Positions 36,924 to 46,552 of a stretch of DNA of 64,000 nucleotides are shown in pieces. The stretch covers positions 17,962 through 81,961 of the forward strand of contig NZ_JACJQA010000019.1 in the NCBI RefSeq assembly GCF_014696355.1, written 5' to 3'. The translations under genes were made by a program, and so were the position numbers. The notes beneath the pieces were generated by a model, which did no database searches, was not told the origin of the DNA, and saw only the letters and a list, made by a program, of their open reading frames with translations. Source of the stretch: Pseudanabaena sp. FACHB-1998 (GTDB lineage: Bacteria > Cyanobacteriota > Cyanobacteriia > Pseudanabaenales > Pseudanabaenaceae). The stretch's first letter is position 1. Each line of letters starts with the position of its first letter.

Positions 36924-38688
36924 TACTGAAGTTAATATTGAAATTAATATTGGAAACAATATTAGGAAAGTAAAAGAAAATATTCTGGTTGTGGACGATC
37001 GCCCAGAAAATCTAAGATTATTGTCTGAAATTCTTTCGAGCCATAACTATAAAGTCCGTAAGGTAACCAGTGGCAAGCAAGCGATCGAGGCAGCCCTGAT
37101 CGATCCGCCTTCTATAATTCTCTTAGATATCATGATGCCTGATATGAATGGCTATGAAGTTTGTCAATATCTTAAATCTCAAGAGCGAACCGTGGAAATC
37201 CCCATTATCTTTTTAAGCGCTCTTGATAAAAGCTTTGACAAAGTAAAAGCCTTTGAAGTTGGCGGTGTGGACTATGTGACTAAGCCTTTTCAGGTTGAAG
37301 AGATCATCATCCGCGTCCAAAATCAGCTTACGATTTTACGTCAAAGGATCAGTCTCCAAGAACAACAAAAACTCCTTGCCCAACAAAATGAACAATTAAA
37401 ACAGGAGATTCAAGAGCGTCACCAGATAGAACTAGATTTAGCAAAAGCGAAAGCGGCGGCTGAAACTGCCAATCGTTCTAAGAGTGATTTCTTAGCAAAT
37501 ATGAGCCATGAAATCCGCACGCCCATGAATGGAGTAATCGGGATGGCGCAATTATTAATGATGACGAAACTTAATAAGGAGCAGAAGTATTATACAAGTC
37601 TCATTCAAGAGAGTGCTAATTCTTTGTTGAGCATTATTAATGACATTTTGGACTTTTCTAAGACAGATTCGGGGAAACTAGAATTAGAAAGACGGGTTTT
37701 TCGACTAAATGATACCTTACAATTTGTGTGCAGTTTGTTGCATCAATCGGCTTTAGAGCAAAGTATTACTCTCAAATCAGTAATCCAACCCAATGTACCT
37801 TTGGAGATTGAGGGGGATGAATATCGGTTGCGGCAAATTTTGCTTAATCTTGTGGGTAATGCCATTAAGTTTACCGAGCAAGGTTTTGTATTGGTGAATG
37901 TGGAATATGATGAAGCATCAAAATTTTTACATTTTACGGTGACTGACTCAGGGATTGGCATTAGTAGCGATCGCCTTGATAAGTTATTTAATCCTTTTAT
38001 GCAAGCAGATACCTCAATTAGCCGTAAATATGGCGGAACTGGCTTAGGATTAGCGATTTGTAAAAATCTAGTGGATTTGATGGGAGGGACTATTTGGGTG
38101 GAAAGCGGAGGCTGTATTGGTGGGAAACCCCATCCATTATTTCAAAATACTGCTACTGAGAATCTTTCTACTTCTCCTCATTCTTCGTATCAGTCTAAAG
38201 GCACTTCTTTTCATTTTACGATCGCCGTATCTATTCCGACAAAGCTTCAATTAGTCCATCATTTCGATAATCTATCTCCTGCAAATCTTCAAATTGCCGA
38301 AAAATTTCCACTGAATATTTTAGTAGTGGAAGATAATCTCATGAATCAACGATTAACTTCTCTGATCGTCAAGAAATTTGGCTATAGCGTTGATATTGCT
38401 AATAATGGTTTAGAAGCAATTCAATTTGTCCAAGATCATATCTATGACATTGTGCTAATGGATGTACAGATGCCTGAGATGGATGGCTTAACTGCGACAA
38501 AATGGATTCGTCAAAATCTGCAATATCAACCCCATATTGTAGCGCTTACGGCAAGTTCTTCGCTAAGCGATCGCACAACTTGTTTTAATGCGGGAATGAA
38601 TGATTACATCAAGAAGCCCATTGATTTTCAAGAAATTATGCGCGTAATTTTTCAGGTAGTGTCCCATTTAAATCCCGATGCTAGTTAA
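36913..38688 (+). CDS. Response regulator-histidine kinase-receiver hybrid protein
   Basis: I start at ATG 36913, since the frame begins at a TTG 12 bp earlier. The 591-residue protein has receiver 1 with Asp72 ([11 protein letters not shown]), a coiled coil at about 145-185, HisKA with His199 ([10 protein letters not shown]), HATPase ([19 protein letters not shown]) and receiver 2 with Asp517 ([11 protein letters not shown]). No sensory domain is present, so input probably arrives by phosphotransfer to receiver 1. The start overlaps the upstream GAF kinase by 11 bp, which implies coupled translation and a joint pathway. No DNA-binding output is encoded nearby. Confidence 0.9.
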   Translation: MKVNTEVNIEINIGNNIRKVKENILVVDDRPENLRLLSEILSSHNYKVRKVTSGKQAIEAALIDPPSIILLDIMMPDMNGYEVCQYLKSQERTVEIPIIFLSALDKSFDKVKAFEVGGVDYVTKPFQVEEIIIRVQNQLTILRQRISLQEQQKLLAQQNEQLKQEIQERHQIELDLAKAKAAAETANRSKSDFLANMSHEIRTPMNGVIGMAQLLMMTKLNKEQKYYTSLIQESANSLLSIINDILDFSKTDSGKLELERRVFRLNDTLQFVCSLLHQSALEQSITLKSVIQPNVPLEIEGDEYRLRQILLNLVGNAIKFTEQGFVLVNVEYDEASKFLHFTVTDSGIGISSDRLDKLFNPFMQADTSISRKYGGTGLGLAICKNLVDLMGGTIWVESGGCIGGKPHPLFQNTATENLSTSPHSSYQSKGTSFHFTIAVSIPTKLQLVHHFDNLSPANLQIAEKFPLNILVVEDNLMNQRLTSLIVKKFGYSVDIANNGLEAIQFVQDHIYDIVLMDVQMPEMDGLTATKWIRQNLQYQPHIVALTASSSLSDRTTCFNAGMNDYIKKPIDFQEIMRVIFQVVSHLNPDAS

Positions 38689-38691
38689 TAA

Positions 38692-38748
38692 CCAACAGGA
38701 ATTTTTTAAAAGTGTTGCATAGCAAAACTTTTAAAAAATTCCTGTTGG
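38692..38748 (+). terminator. Terminator after the hybrid kinase pair
   Basis: A 27-bp stem (38692-38718 with 38722-38748) with one mismatch has a loop of three bases and A/T-rich arms. Confidence 0.75.
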
Positions 38749-38857
38749 CTTGCTTTTGGCAATAGTTATATTTGTGAGGGTAAGCATTGATATGGCGATC
38801 GCCATATCAACTTGCTGTATGATCATCAAAGCGAATATAAGCGAACATCTCAGAACT

Positions 38858-40648
38858 ATGCGTCTATCTCAAATGCTCTGGGTCACTCTAAGAGAAGATC
38901 CCGCCGAAGCAGAACTCACAAGTCATAAACTCTTACTCCGTGCAGGCTACATCAGGCGCGTTGGTTCAGGCTTGTATGTATACTTGCCGCTTATGTGGCG
39001 CGTCTTGCAAAAGATTTCGGCGATCGTGCGTGAAGAGATGGACGAAACTGGCGCACAGGAATGTCTCTTAACTCAACTACAACCTGCGGAGCTATGGCAA
39101 GAATCAGGGCGTTGGGATACCTACACCAAGGCGGAAGGAATCATGTTTGCCCTCACCGATCGCGCTAATCGCGAAGTTGGTCTGGGTCCCACCCATGAGG
39201 AAGTAATTACGGCGATCGCTAGAGATACGATCCGCTCCTATCGTCAATTACCGCAGCATCTCTATCAAATTCAAACCAAGTTTCGCGATGAAATTCGTCC
39301 TCGATTTGGCTTAATGCGTGGGCGCGAATTCATTATGAAAGATGGCTATTCTTTTCATGAGAATGAAGCTAGTCTGAAGGAAACTTACTATGAAATGGAT
39401 CGCGCTTATCGGAAAATGTTCGATCGCTGCGGCTTAAAGTTCCGTGCGGTTGAGGCTGACTCGGGCGCGATCGGTGGCTCTGGCTCACAGGAATTTATGG
39501 TGCTAGCGGAAGCGGGTGAAGATGATATTCTCTTTACGGAAGATGGCAAATACGCCGCCAATGTGGAGAAAGCAGTCTCTCTCCCACCTGATCTAGTTCC
39601 TTCTAGTTTTGATAAATTTGAGAAAGTCCATACCCCCAAAACAAAAACCATTGAGACGGTTTGCAAGATGTTGAAATGCGACCCCACTCAAGTTGTGAAA
39701 CAGGTTCTCTATCAAGTCATTTATGACAATGGCATGACGGTTTTGGCTTTAGTGAGCATTCGTGGCGATCGCGATGTTAATGAAGTGAAGTTGCAAAATG
39801 AGTTAGTCAAACTAGCCGATAGCTATGGCGGCAAAGCCGTGATTAATCTCCAAATTGCTGATGCTGAATCCCAACAAAAATGGGCGCATTCCCAACTTCC
39901 CGTTGGATTTATTGCTCCTGATTTAGATAACTCCTATATTGATAATATCAAAGGCTTCGCTCCTAAGTTCCTTCGCCTTGCCGATCGCACGGTTGCCGAT
40001 TTACAGAACTTCGTTACGGGAGCAAATGAGGCTGATTACCATGTAGTCGGTGCGAATTGGGGTAAAGATTTCGCCTTACCTACGGTCGTAAATCTGGATA
40101 AAGCAAAGGCAGGCGATCGCGCCGTACACGATCCTTCGCAAATCCTTGAAACTGCAAGAGGCATCGAAGTTGGTCACATTTTTCAATTGGGAACGAAATA
40201 TTCCAAAGCGATGAAAGCGACCTTCACCAATGAGCAGGGTGAAGAACAACCTCTAGTGATGGGTTGCTATGGTTTGGGTGTGTCGCGCCTTGCCCAAGCT
40301 GCCGTGGAACAGTCCTACGATAAAGATGGCATCATCTGGAATAAGGCGATCGCGCCTTACCATGTGATTGTCACGGTTCCTAATATTGGCGACGCTAAGC
40401 AAATGGATGTGGGCGAACGTCTCTACACGGCTCTCAATGCCGCAGGTGTGGAAGTGCTGCTAGATGATCGCGATGAACGGGCGGGCGTAAAGTTTAAAGA
40501 TGCCGATCTTGTCGGTATTCCTTACCGCGTCGTGACGGGCAAGGCGATCGCCGAAGGCAAGGTCGAAGTTGTCAATCGCGCTACTAAGGTCGCAACTCTC
40601 GTAGCGATCGAATCCGTCGTGGAATACTTACAAAACGAACTCCGATAA
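38858..40648 (+). CDS. proS: Prolyl-tRNA synthetase
   Basis: I chose ATG 38858, where the normal ProS start [19 protein letters not shown] begins. The open frame extends upstream to a TTG inside a hairpin without similarity. The 596-residue bacterial-type class II enzyme has motif 2 [23 protein letters not shown] in pieces and the insertion (editing) domain at about 230-390. Class II motif 3 ([10 protein letters not shown]) and a C-terminal anticodon-binding domain with [18 protein letters not shown] follow. It charges tRNA-Pro in the cytoplasm. It is monocistronic. Confidence 0.95.
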   Translation: MRLSQMLWVTLREDPAEAELTSHKLLLRAGYIRRVGSGLYVYLPLMWRVLQKISAIVREEMDETGAQECLLTQLQPAELWQESGRWDTYTKAEGIMFALTDRANREVGLGPTHEEVITAIARDTIRSYRQLPQHLYQIQTKFRDEIRPRFGLMRGREFIMKDGYSFHENEASLKETYYEMDRAYRKMFDRCGLKFRAVEADSGAIGGSGSQEFMVLAEAGEDDILFTEDGKYAANVEKAVSLPPDLVPSSFDKFEKVHTPKTKTIETVCKMLKCDPTQVVKQVLYQVIYDNGMTVLALVSIRGDRDVNEVKLQNELVKLADSYGGKAVINLQIADAESQQKWAHSQLPVGFIAPDLDNSYIDNIKGFAPKFLRLADRTVADLQNFVTGANEADYHVVGANWGKDFALPTVVNLDKAKAGDRAVHDPSQILETARGIEVGHIFQLGTKYSKAMKATFTNEQGEEQPLVMGCYGLGVSRLAQAAVEQSYDKDGIIWNKAIAPYHVIVTVPNIGDAKQMDVGERLYTALNAAGVEVLLDDRDERAGVKFKDADLVGIPYRVVTGKAIAEGKVEVVNRATKVATLVAIESVVEYLQNELR

Positions 40649-40663
40649 CCAAAACTAATCGAA

Positions 40664-40700
40664 ACTAATCGAAGAAGCGTTGAGCGCTTCTTCGATTAGT
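40664..40700 (-). terminator. Terminator shared by convergent proS and the pRiA4b-domain gene
   Basis: A 16-bp perfect stem (40664-40679 with 40685-40700). The right arm contains the stop codon of the leftward gene. There is a 14-base direct repeat AACTAATCGAA just before it. Confidence 0.75.
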
Positions 40701-42042
40701 CATAATCACCATATTGCTTTGGAGCTTTACCTTTTGTCTCGACGACCTTCGCTTTTTTGAGCTTAGGATTAGGTTCTTCAATACTTTCTAATACCACGTC
40801 AAACTCCCACCAGTCGCCAAAATCAAACACATAGGTCAGGCGATCGCCTTTAGTAATTTGCCAGTTTTTTAACAGAACTGTATCGGTAAAAGGTGACTCT
40901 TGAGCATAGGGATGGCAGACGGTTTTTTGAAAACCCTTGCGGTCTTTATAGACAAATTGATGTAAATGATCGTTGGCAAAATTAAAAGCGTCCAGAATTG
41001 CCGAACTAAAATCATAGAGCGTTAAATTGGAAGGAATCGCAATTTTTCGCCATACGGTTTCTGTAGAAATCCGATCGCCTTTCATTACTTGGATTTTCAG
41101 AGACACCTTAAAAATAAAGGTTCCGTCTTGGGCTTCAACCACAAATGTTTGCAAATTATTTTGCCACTCAGGAAATAACTCTAAAGCTTGAATCTCTTCT
41201 TGCAAAATCTCTGTAGGTGTTAAATCTTGAGAAACCACATCCACACCCATTGATGTCTCTTGCTCAAAATCACGATCATCGTCTCCGTCTAATGCTTGCA
41301 GCATCGCTTTGATCCAATCGGTAGCACCTAGAATATTCATCATCGCATTGCCAAAGGGTAAAGCTTTTACACTCTCCAAGCACCAACCTTTCCCCGCTAG
41401 AGGTTGTTTATCTTTTAGAATGACGAATCCAAATAAACCCAACAGAGCCACATTATGGAGCTTGTTTCGACTGATCCAACTTTCATTTTGATAAGGTTCC
41501 TTGATTTTAAGCCCTTCCTTGGGCAAGTCATTCCAACTATTGAAAACATACCACCACTCATTTACGCCCCCTCGGTGATCGCCCATAATATTCTCATCGG
41601 CATAAAACATCCATGTCGCGAGTAAATTGAAATATTTCTCAGTATCGTTTAAGGTCTGCCATGAATTGAGAACTGACTGATCAATTTGTAAAATCGGCTT
41701 CTTCTCTGCTTGAATCTTCCCCATTTCCGAACCACGCAGGAGTAAATAGAGTCCGTGAATATAGGGATAGGACTTTTGGCTAGGACGCTGAAGGTCAATG
41801 CTAATAGGCTTGCTCAGCAGGCTATTAATTTCCTTGAGATATTTAGGGGCGATCGCATTTTGACTAGCACTGACTTCCACTTTATTTCTCAGCACATAAT
41901 CCACCAGCACCTCAAAATCTTGGACTATTTGACTAACTTGACGGGGGATAAATTGATTCTTGGTAAGAAGTTCGATCGCTTTCAGGTCTAGGCTTACTTT
42001 TTTTTGCTTAGATTCAGTTGATAGGTGTTGATATATATACAT
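40696..42042 (-). CDS. Protein with C-terminal pRiA4b ORF-3-like domain
   Basis: I start at ATG 42040-42042 because AAGG lies 8 bases upstream; the frame reaches a TTG inside a repeat hairpin at 42084. The 448-residue protein has an N-terminal helical region of about 300 residues that I do not recognise. The C-terminal domain from about 310 has VWRKIAIPSNLTLYDFSSAI, FANDHLHQF and YVFDFGDWWEFDV, the pRiA4b ORF-3 (IS1096 TnpR-like) fold. This domain is common in plasmid and transposon passengers, but its biochemical role is unknown. No transposase is adjacent. Confidence 0.72.
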   Translation of the reverse strand: MYIYQHLSTESKQKKVSLDLKAIELLTKNQFIPRQVSQIVQDFEVLVDYVLRNKVEVSASQNAIAPKYLKEINSLLSKPISIDLQRPSQKSYPYIHGLYLLLRGSEMGKIQAEKKPILQIDQSVLNSWQTLNDTEKYFNLLATWMFYADENIMGDHRGGVNEWWYVFNSWNDLPKEGLKIKEPYQNESWISRNKLHNVALLGLFGFVILKDKQPLAGKGWCLESVKALPFGNAMMNILGATDWIKAMLQALDGDDDRDFEQETSMGVDVVSQDLTPTEILQEEIQALELFPEWQNNLQTFVVEAQDGTFIFKVSLKIQVMKGDRISTETVWRKIAIPSNLTLYDFSSAILDAFNFANDHLHQFVYKDRKGFQKTVCHPYAQESPFTDTVLLKNWQITKGDRLTYVFDFGDWWEFDVVLESIEEPNPKLKKAKVVETKGKAPKQYGDYD

Positions 42043-42063
42043 TTGGTTTACCTTGTATCTATC

Positions 42064-42151
42064 TATTAAAAACCCAGCCCCCAAACCTGTGGCGCACGCT
42101 GCGCGTGCGCCACAGGTTTGGGTTTTATATTTAATTTCGCCTAGCTACTTA
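42064..42151. repeat. Dispersed palindromic element, family B, copy 2
   Basis: A 20-bp perfect stem (42080-42099 with 42103-42122, loop TGC) with apex GTGGCGCACGC, then GGTTTTATATTTAATTTCGCCTAGCTACTTA in parts matching copy 3. The left end is missing the matching TAAGTAGCTAGGC, so this copy looks truncated. Confidence 0.7.
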
Positions 42152-42153
42152 TT

Positions 42154-43398
42154 CTAAGATATTGATTCAGGATTACTCATTATTTCATGTTTGTCGAGGT
42201 CAGATATAGCCAGCAAATGGCGTTTGATTTGGGAACCGATATTTTCATTGTCCGAGGTTTTAGAGATAAAAGAAGTGGCTCCCACAAACTTAGCTCTAAT
42301 GCGATCGATTAAAGTATCATTACTGGTCAAGATTAGGATTGGTGTATCTTTAAATTCGGGAATACGGCGTATTTGGGTACATAGTTCGTACCCTCCGACA
42401 ATAGGCATCACTAAGTCGAGGATAATCAAATCAGGTTGATGTTCGACCAATAATGGTAGTACCTTGATAGAATCACGAATCCCTAAAAAACCAAATCCAA
42501 AATCCTTAACAATATTTTCGATTGTCGCGCAGACCTGATTGCTATCATCAATACAGGCTATCAGGGGATGCATTAATGCAGGCAGAATAGGCGGATCGAT
42601 TGACTTCTCTTTTTTTAGTTGATTGGATTTTTCGTAAAAATCACGATCAACTAACATTGATGATACTGGTGATTGAATATCAGCAACTTCCGCTAGCCCC
42701 ACTAATCCTCGATGATAATATACCATCAGCGATTGAACGAGGGTATGTAAATCCTTCTTCATCCATGTGGATAGTTCCCGAAGCGATCGCCTACCATCAA
42801 GGATAGTAATGAGAGTTTTATAGGTAAGTTCCGAGGCTTCTTCTTTGAGTTGTTCGGGACGCTTGATCCAAGGCGATAAATTGGGTGAGAAGTCTGCTAT
42901 GCCTGTTTTTCGCCAAGTCCACCATTCCTGTTGGGCGCGATTGATTACACTTTCTGCATGCATGAGGGAAATTACAGGAGTAATTTCTTCTTCAAAATCA
43001 CAATAGTAAGTAATCCTTTCATTAGCTGCATATTGGATGATATCGAATAAGACTTCATGCACAAAGCTTTCGATGATTGGGGCGGTTTGTTCGCGAGATA
43101 AAACCATCCGCTTCATCAAAATTACTAACACATGATAATCCCACAGCCTTATTTCTTCAGTGGTGCGGAGAGAAATTTTGCTAAGGTCTACTTGCACTTT
43201 ATGCTGGGCTAACAAACGCCGCCACCGACGATGGTGATGCGCTCCCCCCGAAGCCCACACTAGTCTGCCATGACAATAGTAAATGCTCCATTTATAATCT
43301 TTGACCCCATGAAGCTCTAACTTCCCCGTGAACTGCTTACGACCGTAACCGCGCAATTGTTCGACAAGGCTATAAACGGCTAGGTTGTCTGTATCCAT
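42154..43398 (-). CDS. PatA-like response regulator (PATAN + receiver)
   Basis: The 414-residue protein has an N-terminal PATAN (DUF4388-like) domain (LVEQLRGYGRKQFTGKLEL, YYCHGRLVWASGG), a helical middle, and a C-terminal receiver with LIILDLVMPIVGGYE as the phosphorylation site. This is the layout of PatA, PixG and PilG-type regulators. In cyanobacteria these control type IV pilus motility, phototaxis or heterocyst patterning. Unlike PixG or PilG, it is not followed by cheY- or cheW-like genes. A short Lys/Glu-rich linker joins the two parts. The pathway cannot be fixed from this window. Confidence 0.85.
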   Translation of the reverse strand: MDTDNLAVYSLVEQLRGYGRKQFTGKLELHGVKDYKWSIYYCHGRLVWASGGAHHHRRWRRLLAQHKVQVDLSKISLRTTEEIRLWDYHVLVILMKRMVLSREQTAPIIESFVHEVLFDIIQYAANERITYYCDFEEEITPVISLMHAESVINRAQQEWWTWRKTGIADFSPNLSPWIKRPEQLKEEASELTYKTLITILDGRRSLRELSTWMKKDLHTLVQSLMVYYHRGLVGLAEVADIQSPVSSMLVDRDFYEKSNQLKKEKSIDPPILPALMHPLIACIDDSNQVCATIENIVKDFGFGFLGIRDSIKVLPLLVEHQPDLIILDLVMPIVGGYELCTQIRRIPEFKDTPILILTSNDTLIDRIRAKFVGATSFISKTSDNENIGSQIKRHLLAISDLDKHEIMSNPESIS

Positions 43399-43809
43399 GC
43401 GTCTTAGAAATTAGTTTTTCTAGCTTGAAGGATTAGTAAATTTAACTTGCCTGAGGAATCGGTTGAAATCACTAAAAATTCAGCTTTTAGAGGCTGTTAG
43501 AGATTAAAGATTATTCATTACAGTCAATATAATGAATATATAGCAATTGTCATGATATATGGCTGCTATTGCTTGTATCAAGACAAAATTAAATTCCGTA
43601 AGTAGTACTAAAACCTGTAGCGCACCCACACCACTGAATTATTGCGTGAGAAGAGAGTAGCTACTTAGTTGAACACGAGTTGAACATGATTCGGGCAGGA
43701 TCGGATTTGATATAACCTACACAATTCTGTAGTATCTTGATGGAGACTTGGCGCTCTTACACTCTTCGTATTTTGATTTCTTGCAACTTTTTAGGTCTAT
43801 TCCATACCC
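43399..43809. other. Divergent intergenic region without structure
   Basis: This 411-bp region separates the PatA-like gene (minus) and the DUF3352 gene (plus). It is AT-rich with a few short inverted pieces such as TATAGCAATTGTCATGATAT near 43540, which faintly resembles a family A end. I see no ORF, tRNA or clear promoter. Confidence 0.4.
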
Positions 43810-45528
43810 ATGTCGAAGTCATCTAGAACTAGTAAATCTGCTCAAAAGAAACAATCAGCTTTGCTGATGTACATAGGCATTGGGGCAGCAGTAATCGCTA
43901 CGGGTGCGGGTGGAGCTTATTTCTATTTTGCTCAGCGATCGCAAGCTATTAAAGGAATTTTAGGTGCGGCGGCAGCCATTCCCCAAGAGGCGCAGGTCGT
44001 CATGGCTTTTAATACCAAATCTGAGCCTTGGAATAAATTGGTGCAGTTTGGGACTCCTGCCTCCCAAAAGCTGATTGGTGAGGGGATCGCTAAGTCACCC
44101 TTGAATTCTTTATTAGTACAAAGTAAGACTGAATATAGTCGTGATGTCCAGCCTTGGCTAGAGGGTTATGTAATAACCGCCCTAGTGCCGAATACAGCTC
44201 AGCCCCAAGCCCCTGACGCGACTTTGGTAATTGCCCCCACCCGCGATCGCAGCAAATCCGATGCTTTTTTGGCGAAATATCGCGAAGCCTTGACTCAGCA
44301 AGGCGCAAGATTTACGGCTAAGCAATACAAAGAAGTTACCTACTACGAATCCCCTACTCGCGATCCCAATAACAGTGTGGTTACGGCGGATATTGGCGGA
44401 CAGTATGTGGCGATCGCGACTACTTCGACATTGATTCAGCAGGCGATCGACACCTACAAGGGCAGCAATTCCTCCCTCGCCAAAAAGCCCATCTTTGCCA
44501 AAATCTATGGCTCAGCTAACCAAACTAAAATTGCTGATCCGCTATTACAGGTCTACCTTGATGGGGATGTAGCTCTCGAATTTATTGGCTCACAGGCGAA
44601 GTTAAATTTAAATGAATCGGCGATCGCGCAGTCCAGACGCGAGCTAGATGCAATGACCCTCACAGGTGGCACGCAAAAGGAGGGTTTACGCTTTGAGATT
44701 AATACCTATCTCAAAAATGACAATACGAATCCCATCGCTAATAATGAAGCGAAGGTGCTGGGGCTATTGCCACAGGAAACTTTTTTGCTAGTTTCGGGCG
44801 TAAACCTCTATCAATCTTGGCAATCTTTAGTAGCTCAAGCTAAGGGAAATGCTAGCTCAGCGCAATTAATCGATCAAATTCGTAAGGCTGTCAAAGACAG
44901 TACAAAGTTAGATCTCGATCAAGATATTCTCAAGTGGATGAACGGGGAATTTGCGATCGCCGCAGTTCCTAATAATCAAGGCATCTTGGCAAATCCCGGC
45001 TTTGGCTTTGTGGCGATCGCCCAAGCCAGCAATCAGGGGGCGGCTCAGAGCGCCCTTGATAAGATTGACAAGGCGGCTCAATCGGCTTCGGGCGGGGTTT
45101 TACCGAAGGGTGTCGAACTCAAGCCCAAGCAAATTGGAGATAAGTCGGTAATTACTTGGGCGATCGGGAATACCAATGTGGCTACTCGTGGCAGTCTCGA
45201 CAATAACTTTGTGTTCTGGTCGATGGGCGATCTTGCCGATACCTTTGTACCAAAACCAGCCCGTAATCTCCCCGAAAGTAGCCCATTTCAAATTTTGACT
45301 ACAGGTATTCCCAAGGCAAATGGTGGTTATTTTTATCTCAATATGACTACGGCGCTCACCTTAGCCGATCGCCTATTGCCTCCTGAAGTTAAATCCAATC
45401 CTAGCTATACCGAAGTGCGAGCAGTGCTGGATGCAATTAATGGGCTTGCGGTGACATCAACTAATGTTGATGCCAAAACTACGCGCCTAGATTTCCTATT
45501 TACCCTTAAACCCACCCCCGGAAATTAA
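43810..45528 (+). CDS. DUF3352 family membrane-anchored protein
   Basis: The 572-residue protein has a basic N-terminus, one transmembrane helix at about 19-41, and a large extracytoplasmic domain. That domain has AAAIPQEAQVVMAFNTKSEPW, LEGYVITALVPN, VVTADIGGQYVAIATTS and GVLPKGVELKPKQIGDK. It matches the cyanobacterial DUF3352 family, which has no assigned function. The domain is built of two similar alpha/beta halves, judging by the repeated VAIA and FAIA strands. It is monocistronic, with a hairpin directly behind it. Confidence 0.8.
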   Translation: MSKSSRTSKSAQKKQSALLMYIGIGAAVIATGAGGAYFYFAQRSQAIKGILGAAAAIPQEAQVVMAFNTKSEPWNKLVQFGTPASQKLIGEGIAKSPLNSLLVQSKTEYSRDVQPWLEGYVITALVPNTAQPQAPDATLVIAPTRDRSKSDAFLAKYREALTQQGARFTAKQYKEVTYYESPTRDPNNSVVTADIGGQYVAIATTSTLIQQAIDTYKGSNSSLAKKPIFAKIYGSANQTKIADPLLQVYLDGDVALEFIGSQAKLNLNESAIAQSRRELDAMTLTGGTQKEGLRFEINTYLKNDNTNPIANNEAKVLGLLPQETFLLVSGVNLYQSWQSLVAQAKGNASSAQLIDQIRKAVKDSTKLDLDQDILKWMNGEFAIAAVPNNQGILANPGFGFVAIAQASNQGAAQSALDKIDKAAQSASGGVLPKGVELKPKQIGDKSVITWAIGNTNVATRGSLDNNFVFWSMGDLADTFVPKPARNLPESSPFQILTTGIPKANGGYFYLNMTTALTLADRLLPPEVKSNPSYTEVRAVLDAINGLAVTSTNVDAKTTRLDFLFTLKPTPGN

Positions 45529-45537
45529 ACATCTAAG

Positions 45538-45572
45538 TTTTTGATGGCACGGCTCCGCCGTGCCATCAAAAA
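45538..45572 (+). terminator. Terminator after the DUF3352 gene
   Basis: A 16-bp perfect stem (45538-45553 with 45557-45572), loop TCC; outer T/A runs on both sides make it bidirectional. Confidence 0.82.
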
Positions 45573-45628
45573 TCATAAGCCTTGCGCCATCATTCGCTTT
45601 TGAGGATTAGCAAGTAAAATAGAAAATA

Positions 45629-45726
45629 TAAGTAGCTAGGCATAATAAAAAAACAAAACCTGTGGCGCACGCGCAGCTTGCACCATAGGTTTTAGGGTTT
45701 TATATTTAATTGTGCCTAGTTACTTA
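45629..45726. repeat. 98-bp MITE-like element, family B, copy 3 (both ends present)
   Basis: It begins TAAGTAGCTAGGC and ends GCCTAGTTACTTA, 13-bp terminal inverted repeats with one mismatch. The central CTGTGGCGCACGC hairpin is degenerate in this copy. It shows the complete element of which 42064-42151 is a part. Confidence 0.75.
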
Positions 45727-45764
45727 CCGCATACTCATAGCTATTTTTAATATCTTTAACAATC

Positions 45765-46481
45765 ATGGTTACAGCAGCACCCGACACTAAATCTGATACT
45801 AATGCCCGTGACTTATTTCAAGCTGCCTACGAAAATCGTTATACATGGGATAGCAATTTCTCAGGTTTGACCGCTAATGTGTCAGTGGCGATCAATGGCG
45901 TAGCCAGAACTGGCAAAGCTCGCATTAATGCAGATCTCTCGGTGGAAGTGAGCATGGATGAGCCACAATTAGTCGAACGCACAAGCCGCACTCCCAGTGG
46001 TGAAGAAAAAACTGTTTCTGTGGATGAGGGACAAGAATGGCTCTATAACCAACTGCGCGATGTGGTCACCCATCGCAAGCGGAAGACCTTTGAAGAGGCG
46101 CATGGTAAGTCTAGCTTTAATCTCGGCGCTACCGACGAATCGGGAGCCGTAGAAATCTTGGTAACGGGTGACTCGATGGGATCAAACTACAAAGTTCGTG
46201 GTAACGAGATCTCGATGGTTAGCCGTGTAATGGGTCGTATTGGGTTTGTGATTAATCACCTCGGACATTTGGATACAGGCGAGGGTTATCTTTCCTCTCT
46301 TTATACAGCCGTGTTTCGTAATCCGATGAATGATGAGATTGTGCGTCAGGCTCGCTTTGAGGATGTCTACGAAAAGCTAGGAAATTACTATGTAATGACC
46401 AAGCAAATCGTGAGTTCTAACGAGCAAGGTAAGACCAAAAACTACGAAATTGTCTTTACTGATATTCAACTGTTGAATTAA
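45765..46481 (+). CDS. DUF3386 family protein
   Basis: The 238-residue protein has ARDLFQAAYENRYTWDSNFSG near the start, then VEVSMDEPQLVERTSR, VVTHRKRKTFEEAHGKSSF, TDESGAVEILVTGDSMG and DTGEGYLSSLYTAVF. These match the cyanobacterial and plastid DUF3386 family. No signal peptide or membrane helix is seen, so it is probably cytoplasmic. Its function is unknown. It stands alone between a family B element and a hairpin. Confidence 0.83.
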   Translation: MVTAAPDTKSDTNARDLFQAAYENRYTWDSNFSGLTANVSVAINGVARTGKARINADLSVEVSMDEPQLVERTSRTPSGEEKTVSVDEGQEWLYNQLRDVVTHRKRKTFEEAHGKSSFNLGATDESGAVEILVTGDSMGSNYKVRGNEISMVSRVMGRIGFVINHLGHLDTGEGYLSSLYTAVFRNPMNDEIVRQARFEDVYEKLGNYYVMTKQIVSSNEQGKTKNYEIVFTDIQLLN

Positions 46482-46492
46482 TTTAAAATGCG

Positions 46493-46529
46493 AAAGAGAG
46501 TTATGGCTCTTAGCGCCGTAACTCTCTCT
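46493..46529 (+). terminator. Imperfect hairpin after the DUF3386 gene
   Basis: An AAAGAGAGTTATGGC arm pairs with GCCGTAACTCTCTCT with one wobble and one mismatch; 7-base loop. Confidence 0.6.
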
Positions 46530-46552
46530 TCATACTGTTGAACTAATGAATT

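Noticed and set aside
38750..38857. N-terminal extension of proS from a TTG
   Set aside because: The extension begins in a terminator hairpin and is not found in ProS; ATG 38858 gives the standard start.
42043..42084. Upstream start of the pRiA4b-domain gene
   Set aside because: The TTG lies within a family B hairpin and ATG 42042 has a ribosome site.
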